A stretch of 64,000 nt of DNA from Flagellimonas spongiicola (GTDB lineage Bacteria > Bacteroidota > Bacteroidia > Flavobacteriales > Flavobacteriaceae), in contig NZ_JAMFMA010000001.1 in assembly GCF_023502425.1 (NCBI RefSeq), forward strand, positions 1 to 64,000, in the 5' to 3' direction. Positions 11,094 through 18,805 of the stretch are shown here, in pieces (the stretch's first letter is position 1; every line of letters starts with the position of its first letter). Both the position numbers and the translations under genes were made by a program. The notes beneath the pieces are model-generated. The model was given only the letters and a program-made list of their open reading frames with translations. It ran no database searches and had not been told where the DNA came from.

Positions 11094-11786
11094 ATGATTA
11101 CTTTTCAAGAATTGGAGGAAGGTGCCGAGGCAACTGCTGCTATTTCGGAGGAAAAAACACTTTCTGTTATTGATTTAATTGTAAATGGAGGTACCGGTAG
11201 TATCGTGATTATCATGGTGCTTTTTGTATTGTTATTTGTGGCACTCTACATTTATTTTGAACGCATTTTTGCCATTAAGGCAGCTTCAAAAATTGATAAG
11301 AACTTTATGAACCAGATTCGTGACCATGTCATGAACGGTAAATTGGAAGCCGCTAAACTCTTGTGTGCCCAAACAGATTCTCCAGTAGCTAGATTGACTG
11401 AGAAAGGGGTGTCCAGAATTGGAAAGCCTTTGGATGATATTAATACTGCCATTGAAAATGCGGGTACACTTGAAGTTTATAAACTTGAGAAAAATGTAAG
11501 TGTGTTAGCGACCGTGGCTGGAGCCGCTCCTATGATCGGTTTTTTGGGAACTGTAATAGGGATGATTTTGGCCTTTCATGAAATGGCAAGCAGCGGCGGA
11601 CAAGCGGAAATGGGGTCGTTGGCCTCAGGAATTTACACCGCTATGACTACAACAGTAGCGGGATTGGTTGTTGGTATTATCGCTTACATCGGATACAATC
11701 ATTTGGTGAACAGAACTGATAAGGTCGTCCATAAAATGGAAGCCAACGCAGTGGAGTTTTTGGATTTGTTGAATGAACCAATCTAG
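11094..11786 (+). CDS. exbB: MotA/TolQ/ExbB proton channel family protein
   Basis: 230 residues with three membrane segments (about 30-50, 135-160 and 175-200). The motif AGAAPMIGFLGTVIGMILAF followed by a segment ending in TAMTTTVAGLVVGI is the conserved ExbB/TolQ pore-lining pair. With ExbD it forms the proton-driven stator that energises TonB. It is followed after 9 bp by exbD and then a TonB-like protein. Whether it serves TonB or a Tol-Pal-like function cannot be separated by sequence alone; the TonB neighbour favours the former. Confidence 0.9.
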   Translation: MITFQELEEGAEATAAISEEKTLSVIDLIVNGGTGSIVIIMVLFVLLFVALYIYFERIFAIKAASKIDKNFMNQIRDHVMNGKLEAAKLLCAQTDSPVARLTEKGVSRIGKPLDDINTAIENAGTLEVYKLEKNVSVLATVAGAAPMIGFLGTVIGMILAFHEMASSGGQAEMGSLASGIYTAMTTTVAGLVVGIIAYIGYNHLVNRTDKVVHKMEANAVEFLDLLNEPI

Positions 11787-11795
11787 GATTCCCAA

Positions 11796-12182
11796 ATGAA
11801 ATTAAAAGGAAGAAATAAAGTAAGTCCAGAGTTCAGCATGTCGTCCATGACGGATATTGTTTTCCTGTTATTGGTGTTCTTTATGTTGACTTCCAATGCA
11901 CCCAATGCTCTGGATTTGTTATTGCCTAAGGCCAAAGGCAAATCGACCAATACACAAAATGTTTCTGTTACCATTAATAGGGATTTGGAGTATTTTGTGA
12001 ACAACGAGCAGATTAATGCAGAATACATTGAAATTGAATTAAAAAAGGCACTAGAAGGGCAGGATAAGCCTACAATCATTCTAAGGGCAGAACAGAACGT
12101 TGCCATCAAAGAAGCAGTCAACGTAATGGATATTGCCAATAGAAACAATTACAAGGTTATCTTGGCTGTGCGGCCAAAATAA
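11796..12182 (+). CDS. exbD: ExbD/TolR family biopolymer transport protein
   Basis: 128 residues: a short cytoplasmic start, one membrane helix (MTDIVFLLLVFFMLTS, about residues 15-30) carrying the conserved Asp that takes part in proton flow, and a periplasmic domain. Length and topology fit ExbD. It ends where the next gene begins (TAATG, one shared base), which points to coupled translation with the TonB-like protein. Confidence 0.92.
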   Translation: MKLKGRNKVSPEFSMSSMTDIVFLLLVFFMLTSNAPNALDLLLPKAKGKSTNTQNVSVTINRDLEYFVNNEQINAEYIEIELKKALEGQDKPTIILRAEQNVAIKEAVNVMDIANRNNYKVILAVRPK

Positions 12183-13063
12183 TGTCATTTTTAGATACGA
12201 GACACAAGAAAAAATCCTTCACGCTTACTACTTTATTGTTAAGCGCATTACTGCTATTGCTGTTTTATATAGGATTGACTTATTTAGATCCGCCCATTGA
12301 AAATGGGATTGCGGTGAATTTTGGAACCATGGATTTTGGTAGTGGTACCATCCAACCAAAAGAAAAAGTCCGTTCGGAGCCAAAGCAACAAGTCACAGAG
12401 CAAATCCCAGAACCTGTTCCGCAACAATCTGAACCTGAGCCAGTGGCACCGCCAGAGCCAGTTGAGGAAGTCGTGACCCAAGAAAGCGAAGAAACAATTC
12501 GCATAAACCAACAGAAAGAAGCAAAACGTAAAGCCGAAGAAGCTGAAAGAAAAGCTAAGGCTGAAGCGGAACGCATTGCCCGTGAAAAGCAACAAGAAGC
12601 AGAACGCAAACGCAAAGAGCAGGAAGCTAAAAAGAAAAATTTGGATGCTTTAATTGGCGGGATAGGTAAATCCGATGGCACTACAACAGGTAGTGAAGGT
12701 GATGATAACAAGCCCGGTGACAAAGGCAAACCTGATGGCGACCCGTATGCCACTAGTTATTACGGAAGTCCTGGTAGTGGCAGCGGCACTGGCGGCTACG
12801 GACTTAATGGCCGTTCTTTGGTCAATAAAGGTAAAGTACAACAGGAGTGTAATGAAGATGGGCGGGTTGTGGTCCGTATTGTGGTGGATCGGAATGGCAA
12901 GGTAATTCAAGCAACCCCCGGTGTTAAAGGTACAACCAACAATGCACCTTGTTTATTGGAACCGGCTCGTAAAACTGCTTTTATGCACCGCTGGAACCTT
13001 GATTCCAATGCGCCTTCCCAACAAATAGGATTTGTAGTGGTCAACTTCAAGTTAGGTCAATAA
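12182..13063 (+). CDS. TonB-like energy transducer
   Basis: 293 residues. One N-terminal membrane helix (about 16-33), then a Pro/Glu-rich segment (PEPVPQQSEPEPVAPPEPVE, about 80-100), a highly charged Lys/Glu/Ala/Arg helix (about 113-155), a Gly/Ser-rich linker, and a C-terminal domain with VVRIVVDRNGKV and a closing FVVVNFKLGQ strand. This is the architecture of TonB/TolA-type transducers that span the periplasm. The context exbB-exbD makes it the third component of a TonB complex, probably one of several in the genome, able to drive SusC-type transporters such as the one at 15.5 kb. Confidence 0.85.
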   Translation: MSFLDTRHKKKSFTLTTLLLSALLLLLFYIGLTYLDPPIENGIAVNFGTMDFGSGTIQPKEKVRSEPKQQVTEQIPEPVPQQSEPEPVAPPEPVEEVVTQESEETIRINQQKEAKRKAEEAERKAKAEAERIAREKQQEAERKRKEQEAKKKNLDALIGGIGKSDGTTTGSEGDDNKPGDKGKPDGDPYATSYYGSPGSGSGTGGYGLNGRSLVNKGKVQQECNEDGRVVVRIVVDRNGKVIQATPGVKGTTNNAPCLLEPARKTAFMHRWNLDSNAPSQQIGFVVVNFKLGQ

Positions 13064-13067
13064 TCAG

Positions 13068-14279
13068 ATGACATATAAGGAAACATTGACTTGGATGTTC
13101 CAACAATTGCCAATGTACCAGCAAAAGGGAACTGTGGCATTGAAGGAAAAGCTTGATAATATCATTGTGTTGACCGAAAGGTTGGGAAATCCTCATGAAA
13201 ACTTCAAAAGTATACATGTTGCAGGAACAAATGGTAAAGGTTCAAGTAGTCACATGTTGGCTTCCGTTCTGCAAGAGGCGGGATATAAAGTAGGATTGTA
13301 TACAAGTCCGCATCTCAAGGATTTCCGAGAGCGAATTCGAATAAATGGTGAAACGATCGATAAAAAGGCAGTAAAACAATTTATCGCATCCCATAAATAC
13401 TTCTTGGAACAAAACCAACTCTCTTTTTTTGAAATGACGGTGGGTATGGCCTTCGAATTTTTTGCAAAGGAAAAAGTTGACATTGCCATAATAGAAGTGG
13501 GTTTAGGAGGTAGATTGGATTCTACCAATATTATAGCACCAGAAGTTTCATTGATAACGAACATTGGATTAGATCATACTCAGATACTTGGAGATACTAT
13601 AGAAAAAATCGCTTTGGAGAAAGCTGGAATCATCAAACGAAATACTCCGGTGGTCATAAGCGAAAAACAAGCGGAAACTACTGGAATTTTCTCATTGATT
13701 GCGGCTAAAAATAAGGCGGAAATTACTTTTGCCGATGATCAAGATATTCCACATTACAAAACGGATTTGATTGGAACATACCAAATCAAGAACATAAGAG
13801 GTGTTGTTTGTACGCTTAAACAATTGAATGGTTTTGATATTAAAAACAAACATCTGAGAAATGGATTGAAGAATGTAGCGGGCAATACCGGTTTGCTAGG
13901 TCGTTGGCAAGTTTTGGGGAAGGAACCGCTGATTGTTTGTGATACAGCCCATAATCGCGAAGGTTTGCAGTTGGTTCTAAAGCAGGTGTCGGAGCAAAAG
14001 TTCAATAGGCTGCATTTGGTGCTGGGATTTGTGAATGATAAAAACTTATATACGATATTGGAACTGTTTCCATCTAATGCAAGCTATTATTTTGTGACAC
14101 CTAATATCCCTAGGGGTTTAGCTGCGGGGGAGCTCAAGAAAGTGGCGTCGAAATATGAATTGGTTGGAACAGAATACGCAACAGTATCCAAGGGTTTAGA
14201 GGCCGCACTCAAGGAAGCCCAAAAAGACGATATGGTCTATGTCGGGGGCAGTACTTTTGTAGTGGCAGAAGTAGTTTAG
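13068..14279 (+). CDS. folC: Folylpolyglutamate synthase / dihydrofolate synthase
   Basis: 403 residues. It joins glutamate to dihydropteroate and to folates in an ATP-dependent reaction. The Mur-ligase-type P-loop GTNGKGSSS (residues 53-61) and the downstream segment ending LYTSPHLKDFRERIRING are diagnostic, as are EVGLGGRLDSTN (about 142) and CDTAHNREG (about 291). It starts 4 bp after the TonB-like gene and closes the nhaD-exbBD-tonB operon. Next comes a tRNA with its own promoter. Confidence 0.95.
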   Translation: MTYKETLTWMFQQLPMYQQKGTVALKEKLDNIIVLTERLGNPHENFKSIHVAGTNGKGSSSHMLASVLQEAGYKVGLYTSPHLKDFRERIRINGETIDKKAVKQFIASHKYFLEQNQLSFFEMTVGMAFEFFAKEKVDIAIIEVGLGGRLDSTNIIAPEVSLITNIGLDHTQILGDTIEKIALEKAGIIKRNTPVVISEKQAETTGIFSLIAAKNKAEITFADDQDIPHYKTDLIGTYQIKNIRGVVCTLKQLNGFDIKNKHLRNGLKNVAGNTGLLGRWQVLGKEPLIVCDTAHNREGLQLVLKQVSEQKFNRLHLVLGFVNDKNLYTILELFPSNASYYFVTPNIPRGLAAGELKKVASKYELVGTEYATVSKGLEAALKEAQKDDMVYVGGSTFVVAEVV

Positions 14280-14298
14280 ATATTTTATCTCTTTTCTT

Positions 14299-14328
14299 TT
14301 TGGTAAATAAAAAATGGTGCTATATTTG
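14299..14328 (+). promoter_or_regulatory. Promoter of tRNA-Val(TAC)
   Basis: TTTG (14299-14302), an 18-bp spacer and TATATTTG (14321-14328) form a textbook Bacteroidota promoter, ending 24 nt before the mature tRNA. Confidence 0.8.
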
Positions 14329-14352
14329 CACTCCCATTTAGGGAAATGAATG

Positions 14353-14427
14353 GGGCTCTTAGCTCAGTTGGTTCAGAGCACCTGCCTTACAAGCAGGGGG
14401 TCACTGGTTCGAATCCAGTAGGGCCCA
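14353..14427 (+). tRNA. tRNA-Val(TAC)
   Basis: 75 nt folding into a full cloverleaf: acceptor GGGCTCT/AGGGCCC (one T-G wobble), D-arm GCTC/GAGC, anticodon arm CCTGC/GCAGG with loop CTTACAA, T-arm ACTGG/CCAGT with loop TTCGAAT. Anticodon TAC reads GUA (valine). The 3' CCA is not encoded. A terminator follows directly. Confidence 0.96.
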
Positions 14428-14428
14428 C

Positions 14429-14458
14429 AAAGGCTATCGGAAACGGTAGCCTTTTTTG
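14429..14458 (+). terminator. Terminator of tRNA-Val(TAC)
   Basis: AAAGGCTA (14429-14436) pairs with TAGCCTTT (14447-14454), extended inward by T-G and C-G, and is followed by a T-run. Confidence 0.85.
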
Positions 14459-14614
14459 CTTATATACTTCAAGAAACTGAAGAAAGAACCAACTATTCTT
14501 CAAAATCACATATTTCTTTCAGTGGTATTCCAAAAAGTAAGAACTACGGGTAATCGAAGTCTTTCTGATAAATCTACAATATTTATAGGGTTTATGGGAT
14601 AATTGTAAATTCTC

Positions 14615-14644
14615 CCGACAAAGGTTTACGTTAAACCTTATCGG
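14615..14644. promoter_or_regulatory. Long imperfect dyad upstream of the AraC-type regulator
   Basis: CCGA-CA-AAGGTTTA (14615 on) faces TAAACCTT-A-TCGG (ending 14644) around a CG centre: 12 paired bases with one small asymmetry. It lies 64 bp upstream of the regulator. There is no T-run on the plus strand, so an operator is more likely than a terminator, though a transcript hairpin is possible. Confidence 0.5.
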
Positions 14645-14707
14645 AAAAACCCAGAAACTCTTTAATTCGTGGGAAATTGAATGTAATTAAGTCGCAGATG
14701 ACTCAAT

Positions 14708-15160
14708 ATGAAGAAGTTTCTAATAGACATACTTGCATTTAGGTCTTCCAGTACAAAGGCTCAACTAGGCACCACGATAGCGGTTAAATACGTTAAATCA
14801 GGCCTGACTTTGCAGGAAGCCACGGAAATTCAACAACGAATTACCCAAGCATTTGCATATGACAAAATCTACAGGAACAATACCATCTGTCTTAATGAAC
14901 TTTCCAATTACATAGAAAGAGACCGATATAAGGTTTCACAAGTATTGAACGAATACCTTTCAAAAAATTTCTATTCACTAATCAATCAGTATCGCATTGC
15001 GGAAGCCAAAGAATTGCTTCGTAACCAACCTTATCTAAGTGTGAAAGCTGTGATGTACGAAGTTGGATTCAATAGCAAAACAAGCTTTCATAACGCGTTC
15101 AAAAAAGAAACCGGCTTAAGTCCTAATGATTATAGGGCAATGTCCTCTTTTGCTTCCTAA
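14708..15160 (+). CDS. Stand-alone AraC-type DNA-binding protein
   Basis: 150 residues. The C-terminal 100 residues are an AraC/XylS double helix-turn-helix domain: first helix pair LNELSNYIERDRYKVSQVLN (about 65-84), connecting FYSLINQYRIAEAKELL, second pair VKAVMYEVGFNSKTSFHNAF and the closing KKETGLSPNDYR. This resembles the cytoplasmic part of membrane-anchored Bacteroidota AraC regulators, but here the sensor part is absent and replaced by about 50 residues of no recognised type. It lies 380 bp upstream of susC on the same strand, so it probably controls that locus. No ribosome binding site stands out. Confidence 0.85.
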   Translation: MKKFLIDILAFRSSSTKAQLGTTIAVKYVKSGLTLQEATEIQQRITQAFAYDKIYRNNTICLNELSNYIERDRYKVSQVLNEYLSKNFYSLINQYRIAEAKELLRNQPYLSVKAVMYEVGFNSKTSFHNAFKKETGLSPNDYRAMSSFAS

Positions 15161-15350
15161 ATCATAACCATTTACTAGTAGATTCAACAACTTAATATCT
15201 TGATATTAACGCTTTTGAATATTATCTCATTCAGAAATCCGAAAAAATTCTACTGTCGCGTATAATTGTTTGTTAAATGAGGTTCGTTTCCTTGGGCGTC
15301 CCAAAATTTTAGGTGTTTCCCGTTTTAAAAGTACTCGCGGTTGATGGTAC

Positions 15351-15377
15351 TACAATTGTTTTGTTAGTGCAATTGTA
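15351..15377. repeat. Perfect inverted repeat, possible operator of the SusCD locus
   Basis: TACAATTG (15351-15358) and CAATTGTA (15370-15377) are perfect reverse complements separated by 11 bp. They lie about 50 bp before the presumed -33 region of susC, a fitting place for an activator site. Confidence 0.5.
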
Positions 15378-15380
15378 AAG

Positions 15381-15402
15381 GTAAGGCGGTGAGTGGCCTT
15401 AC
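15381..15402. repeat. Hairpin-forming inverted repeat upstream of susC
   Basis: GTAAGGC (15381-15387) pairs with GCCTTAC (15396-15402), loop of 8. It begins three bases after the preceding inverted repeat. No T-run follows. Confidence 0.45.
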
Positions 15403-15429
15403 TACCTTATTAAAAACTTTCCATTAAGT

Positions 15430-15458
15430 TTTGTTTTCGTGTTAGGGAGTATTATTTG
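15430..15458 (+). promoter_or_regulatory. Candidate susC promoter
   Basis: TTTG (15430-15433), a 17-bp spacer, then ATTATTTG (15451-15458), one mismatch from TAnnTTTG. It would give a leader of about 75 nt. Confidence 0.5.
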
Positions 15459-15540
15459 AATTAGCTATCAATACCACCTTCTCCCGCCTGCCTTTCTCAG
15501 TTGCACTGACTCATTATTTTCTAACAAAACTGCTAACTCT

Positions 15541-18500
15541 ATGAAAGTAAAAAAGCTAGTTGGGATGTTTGTGTTAATGCTCTTAGGCATAACTACCGCG
15601 AGGTCCCAAGAAAAAACAATTACAGGTACGATCATTGATCAAGCCGGAATACCGCTACCCGGTGTTAACATTTTGGTTGACGGTACCACCACAGGAACAC
15701 AATCCGATTTTGATGGGAATTACTCCATCTTGGCCAGTGTTGGCCAAACATTGGTCTATACTTATATAGGTCAAAAACCTGAACGACGACTCGTAGGTGC
15801 TGCGAACGTGATTAACCTTCAGATGGAGGAAGATGCACAAGCACTTGAAGAAGTTGTGGTAACGGCATTAGGTATTAAAAGGGAGAAACAAGCCCTTGGG
15901 TACGCCGTTGCTGAAGTAAGTTCAGAACAATTGGAGGAAAAAGCCGAAGGTGACTTGGGAAGGGTCCTTATGGGTAAGGCTTCTGGTGTGAACATTACAC
16001 AGCAAAGCGGATTATCCGGATCAGGTACCAACATTATTATACGTGGCTACAATTCCTTTAGTCAAAGTAATCAGCCGCTCTTTATTGTAGATGGTGTACC
16101 ATTTAATGGAGATACCAACGCCTCTGGTAGACAGGGTTCGAGACAAGATTTCATAAATGGGAATAATGGTTCAAGTAGATTTTTGGATTTGGACCCCAAT
16201 AGTATTGAAAGTGTAAACGTGTTAAAAGGCCTTGCCGCTTCCACCCTTTATGGTTCTTTAGGACGAAATGGTGTAATCTTGATTACAACTAAAGCAGGTG
16301 CCGGGGGTGATGGAGCCAAGAAAACAGAAATTACTGTAAACACTTCCCTGTTTTTTAATGAAATCGCTTCCACACCAGAGTACCAAAATCAATATGGTAA
16401 TGGTTTTGACCAATCATTTGGTTGGTTCTTTAGTAACTGGGGGCCAAGTTTCGATCGCGAAGGGATATCGGGTTGGGGCAATAGCTCTGCTTTTGATGCA
16501 CAAGGAACTTTGCCACACCCATATTCTATCTCTGCAGCTGGGCAACAAGCTTTTCCAGAGTTTGCCAATGCGAGATACGAATGGAGGCCGTACGATAGTT
16601 TTGGAGATTTCTTCAAAACAGGGACCGTTACCAATCTATCCGTTAATGTGAGCGGAGCTTCGGATGATGGGAAGGTGTCTTACAATGCCAACTACGGACA
16701 TCTAAAAGACTTAGGATTTACGCCAGGAAATAGTTTGAATAGAAACAATTTTGGTGTTGGGGGTCGTGCCGTGCTTAGTAACAAATTTACCGTTACTGGT
16801 GCTATGAATTTTTCACGTACTAAATTTATTTCCCCTCCTGTGGCGCTTAGTCAAGGTAATGGTGCTACAGGCTCAGGTTCTTCCGTTTTTGGGGATCTAT
16901 TCTTTACGCCAAGAAGTATTGATGTTGTTGGGCTGCCATTCCAAAGCCCTATTGACGGTAGGAGTATTTACTATAGAAATGGTAACGATATCCAGCACCC
17001 CTTGTGGACGGCAAACAACGCTGGAACCGAACAAGAAACCAATCGTGTGTTTGGTAATATGGGCTTACAATATCAAATCAATGATAATTTGAATGTAATC
17101 TATAGAGTCGGATTGGATGTGTACAGCGAGAATAATCTTAACTATCAAAACAAAGGAGGTATTAATGGTAATGTACCACAACCTCGATTGGCTAGTGGGA
17201 TCTATGAAACTTGGAACAACACCAATACAATTTGGGACCACAACTTGGCCTTGAATGGTGACTACGATATTACCGAAATGATCGGTACAACCTTCAATGT
17301 AGGTGTCAACGGTAGAAGAGAGATATTCAATCAAAGTGGTGTTGCCAGTGATGCCCAACAAGTATTTGGGGTACTTAGACACTTCAACTTTTTAAATCAG
17401 AATGAAATTCAAGGAACGTCAGAAAGAAACTTAGTTGGATTCTACGGCCAAGTAGAAATGGATTATGACAACTATGTGTATTTGACGGTTGCGGGAAGAA
17501 ATGATTGGGTCTCTAATTTGTCAACGGCAAACAGATCATTGTTTTATCCAAGTGCCAGTTTGTCTTTTGTACCTACAACTGCATTTGAAGGATTAAAAAG
17601 TGAGAATGTCCTGAACTATTTAAAAATTAGAGCAGGTTATGGTACTTCTGCTGGTTTCCCTGATGCCAATTCAGATAATTTTCCGGTGGCCAATAGGCTA
17701 AACTTGGATACACAGGATTTTCAGGGTCCAAATGGAACAAATACGGTTTCCAATACCAGTCCACTTACTTTGGGTAATCCCAATTTAAAACCTGAACGTG
17801 TTGATGAAATTGAATTGGGAATAGAATCGAGATGGTGGGATGGCCGTATTACTTTGGATGCTTCCATATACGAGCGTACCACCACAGATTTGATTGTTCA
17901 GCAACCACTGGATCCTTCATCTGGTTATTTCAGAACAAACACCAATGTTGGTGAAATCAAAGGTCAAGGTGTTGAAGTTGATTTAGGTTTGAACTTCTTT
18001 AGAAGTCAAGAACCGGGTGGATTCAATTGGAGTACGAACATCAATTTTACAGCCAATGAATCGGAAGTAACAGATTTAGGTCAAGAAACGGATTTAATCG
18101 TTTATTCCGGTTTTGGAAACTTGGGTAATGCAGCGATTGAGGGTGAGCCTTTGGGTATTATCTATGGTAGTAGGATTCTTAGGGATGATGCTGGCAACTT
18201 TGTAGTTAATGCAATCGGGGATTATGTTCAGGATTCCCAGGATGGAGTCATTGGTGACCCCAACCCTGATTTTGTGGCCAACATCAATAACACTTTTTCA
18301 TATAAGAACTTCAGCTTGGGCTTTCAGTTCAACTGGACACAAGGCGGAGACATATGGTCCAGTACTATTTCCACCCTGCTGGGTAGAGGGTTGATCGTTG
18401 AGACGATTGATCGTGAGAACACTTTTGTTCTACCAGGTGTACAGCAAAGTGATGGACGCGTCAATGACGTTCAGATCAATAACTCAGATTATTATTTCAA

Positions 18501-18795
18501 CAACATTTTGGGGAATATATCCGAGCTGCAAATTTTCGATGCAACCGTGCTGCGATTGCAAGAAGTTACACTGGGTTATTCGCTTCCCAAGAAATTCTTG
18601 GAGGATACGCCATTTGGTGCACTATCATTTACCCTTTCCGGTTTCAATCTTTGGTACGATGCGATCAATACGCCTGACGGTGCCAACTTTGACCCGAATA
18701 CATCGGGGACTGGAGTAGGTAATGGATTTGGATTCGATTTCCTAAATGGGCCAAGTTCAAGACGATATGGATTCAGTGTAAAAGCAACCTTCTAA
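15541..18795 (+). CDS. SusC/RagA-type TonB-dependent outer-membrane transporter
   Basis: 1084 residues. Signal peptide (about 1-22, ending ARSQ), an N-terminal carboxypeptidase-D-like domain (KTITGTIIDQAGIPLPGVNI, about 24-100), the SusC signature around LEEVVVTALGIKREKQALGY, the plug domain (GRVLMGKASGVNITQQSG; IIIRGYNSF; PLFIVDGVPF) and a long C-terminal beta-barrel ending in aromatic FSVKATF. With SusD it imports an oligomer too large for porins. No glycoside hydrolase or sulfatase lies nearby, so the substrate may be peptide or another organic polymer rather than a defined glycan. First gene of susC-susD-lipoprotein. Confidence 0.95.
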   Translation: MKVKKLVGMFVLMLLGITTARSQEKTITGTIIDQAGIPLPGVNILVDGTTTGTQSDFDGNYSILASVGQTLVYTYIGQKPERRLVGAANVINLQMEEDAQALEEVVVTALGIKREKQALGYAVAEVSSEQLEEKAEGDLGRVLMGKASGVNITQQSGLSGSGTNIIIRGYNSFSQSNQPLFIVDGVPFNGDTNASGRQGSRQDFINGNNGSSRFLDLDPNSIESVNVLKGLAASTLYGSLGRNGVILITTKAGAGGDGAKKTEITVNTSLFFNEIASTPEYQNQYGNGFDQSFGWFFSNWGPSFDREGISGWGNSSAFDAQGTLPHPYSISAAGQQAFPEFANARYEWRPYDSFGDFFKTGTVTNLSVNVSGASDDGKVSYNANYGHLKDLGFTPGNSLNRNNFGVGGRAVLSNKFTVTGAMNFSRTKFISPPVALSQGNGATGSGSSVFGDLFFTPRSIDVVGLPFQSPIDGRSIYYRNGNDIQHPLWTANNAGTEQETNRVFGNMGLQYQINDNLNVIYRVGLDVYSENNLNYQNKGGINGNVPQPRLASGIYETWNNTNTIWDHNLALNGDYDITEMIGTTFNVGVNGRREIFNQSGVASDAQQVFGVLRHFNFLNQNEIQGTSERNLVGFYGQVEMDYDNYVYLTVAGRNDWVSNLSTANRSLFYPSASLSFVPTTAFEGLKSENVLNYLKIRAGYGTSAGFPDANSDNFPVANRLNLDTQDFQGPNGTNTVSNTSPLTLGNPNLKPERVDEIELGIESRWWDGRITLDASIYERTTTDLIVQQPLDPSSGYFRTNTNVGEIKGQGVEVDLGLNFFRSQEPGGFNWSTNINFTANESEVTDLGQETDLIVYSGFGNLGNAAIEGEPLGIIYGSRILRDDAGNFVVNAIGDYVQDSQDGVIGDPNPDFVANINNTFSYKNFSLGFQFNWTQGGDIWSSTISTLLGRGLIVETIDRENTFVLPGVQQSDGRVNDVQINNSDYYFNNILGNISELQIFDATVLRLQEVTLGYSLPKKFLEDTPFGALSFTLSGFNLWYDAINTPDGANFDPNTSGTGVGNGFGFDFLNGPSSRRYGFSVKATF

Positions 18796-18805
18796 AAAAA
18801 ATAAC

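Larger units (their letters stand above)
15161..15540. other. Long leader/regulatory region upstream of susC, no gene seen
   Basis: 380 bp with no credible ORF. It contains an inverted repeat (15351-15377), a hairpin (15381-15402) and a promoter-like pair (15430-15458), described separately. Confidence 0.6.

Noticed and set aside
12280-12753. Long Ser/Leu-rich open frame opposite the TonB-like gene
   Set aside because: The low-complexity product mirrors the Glu/Lys/Ala repeats of the real gene on the other strand.
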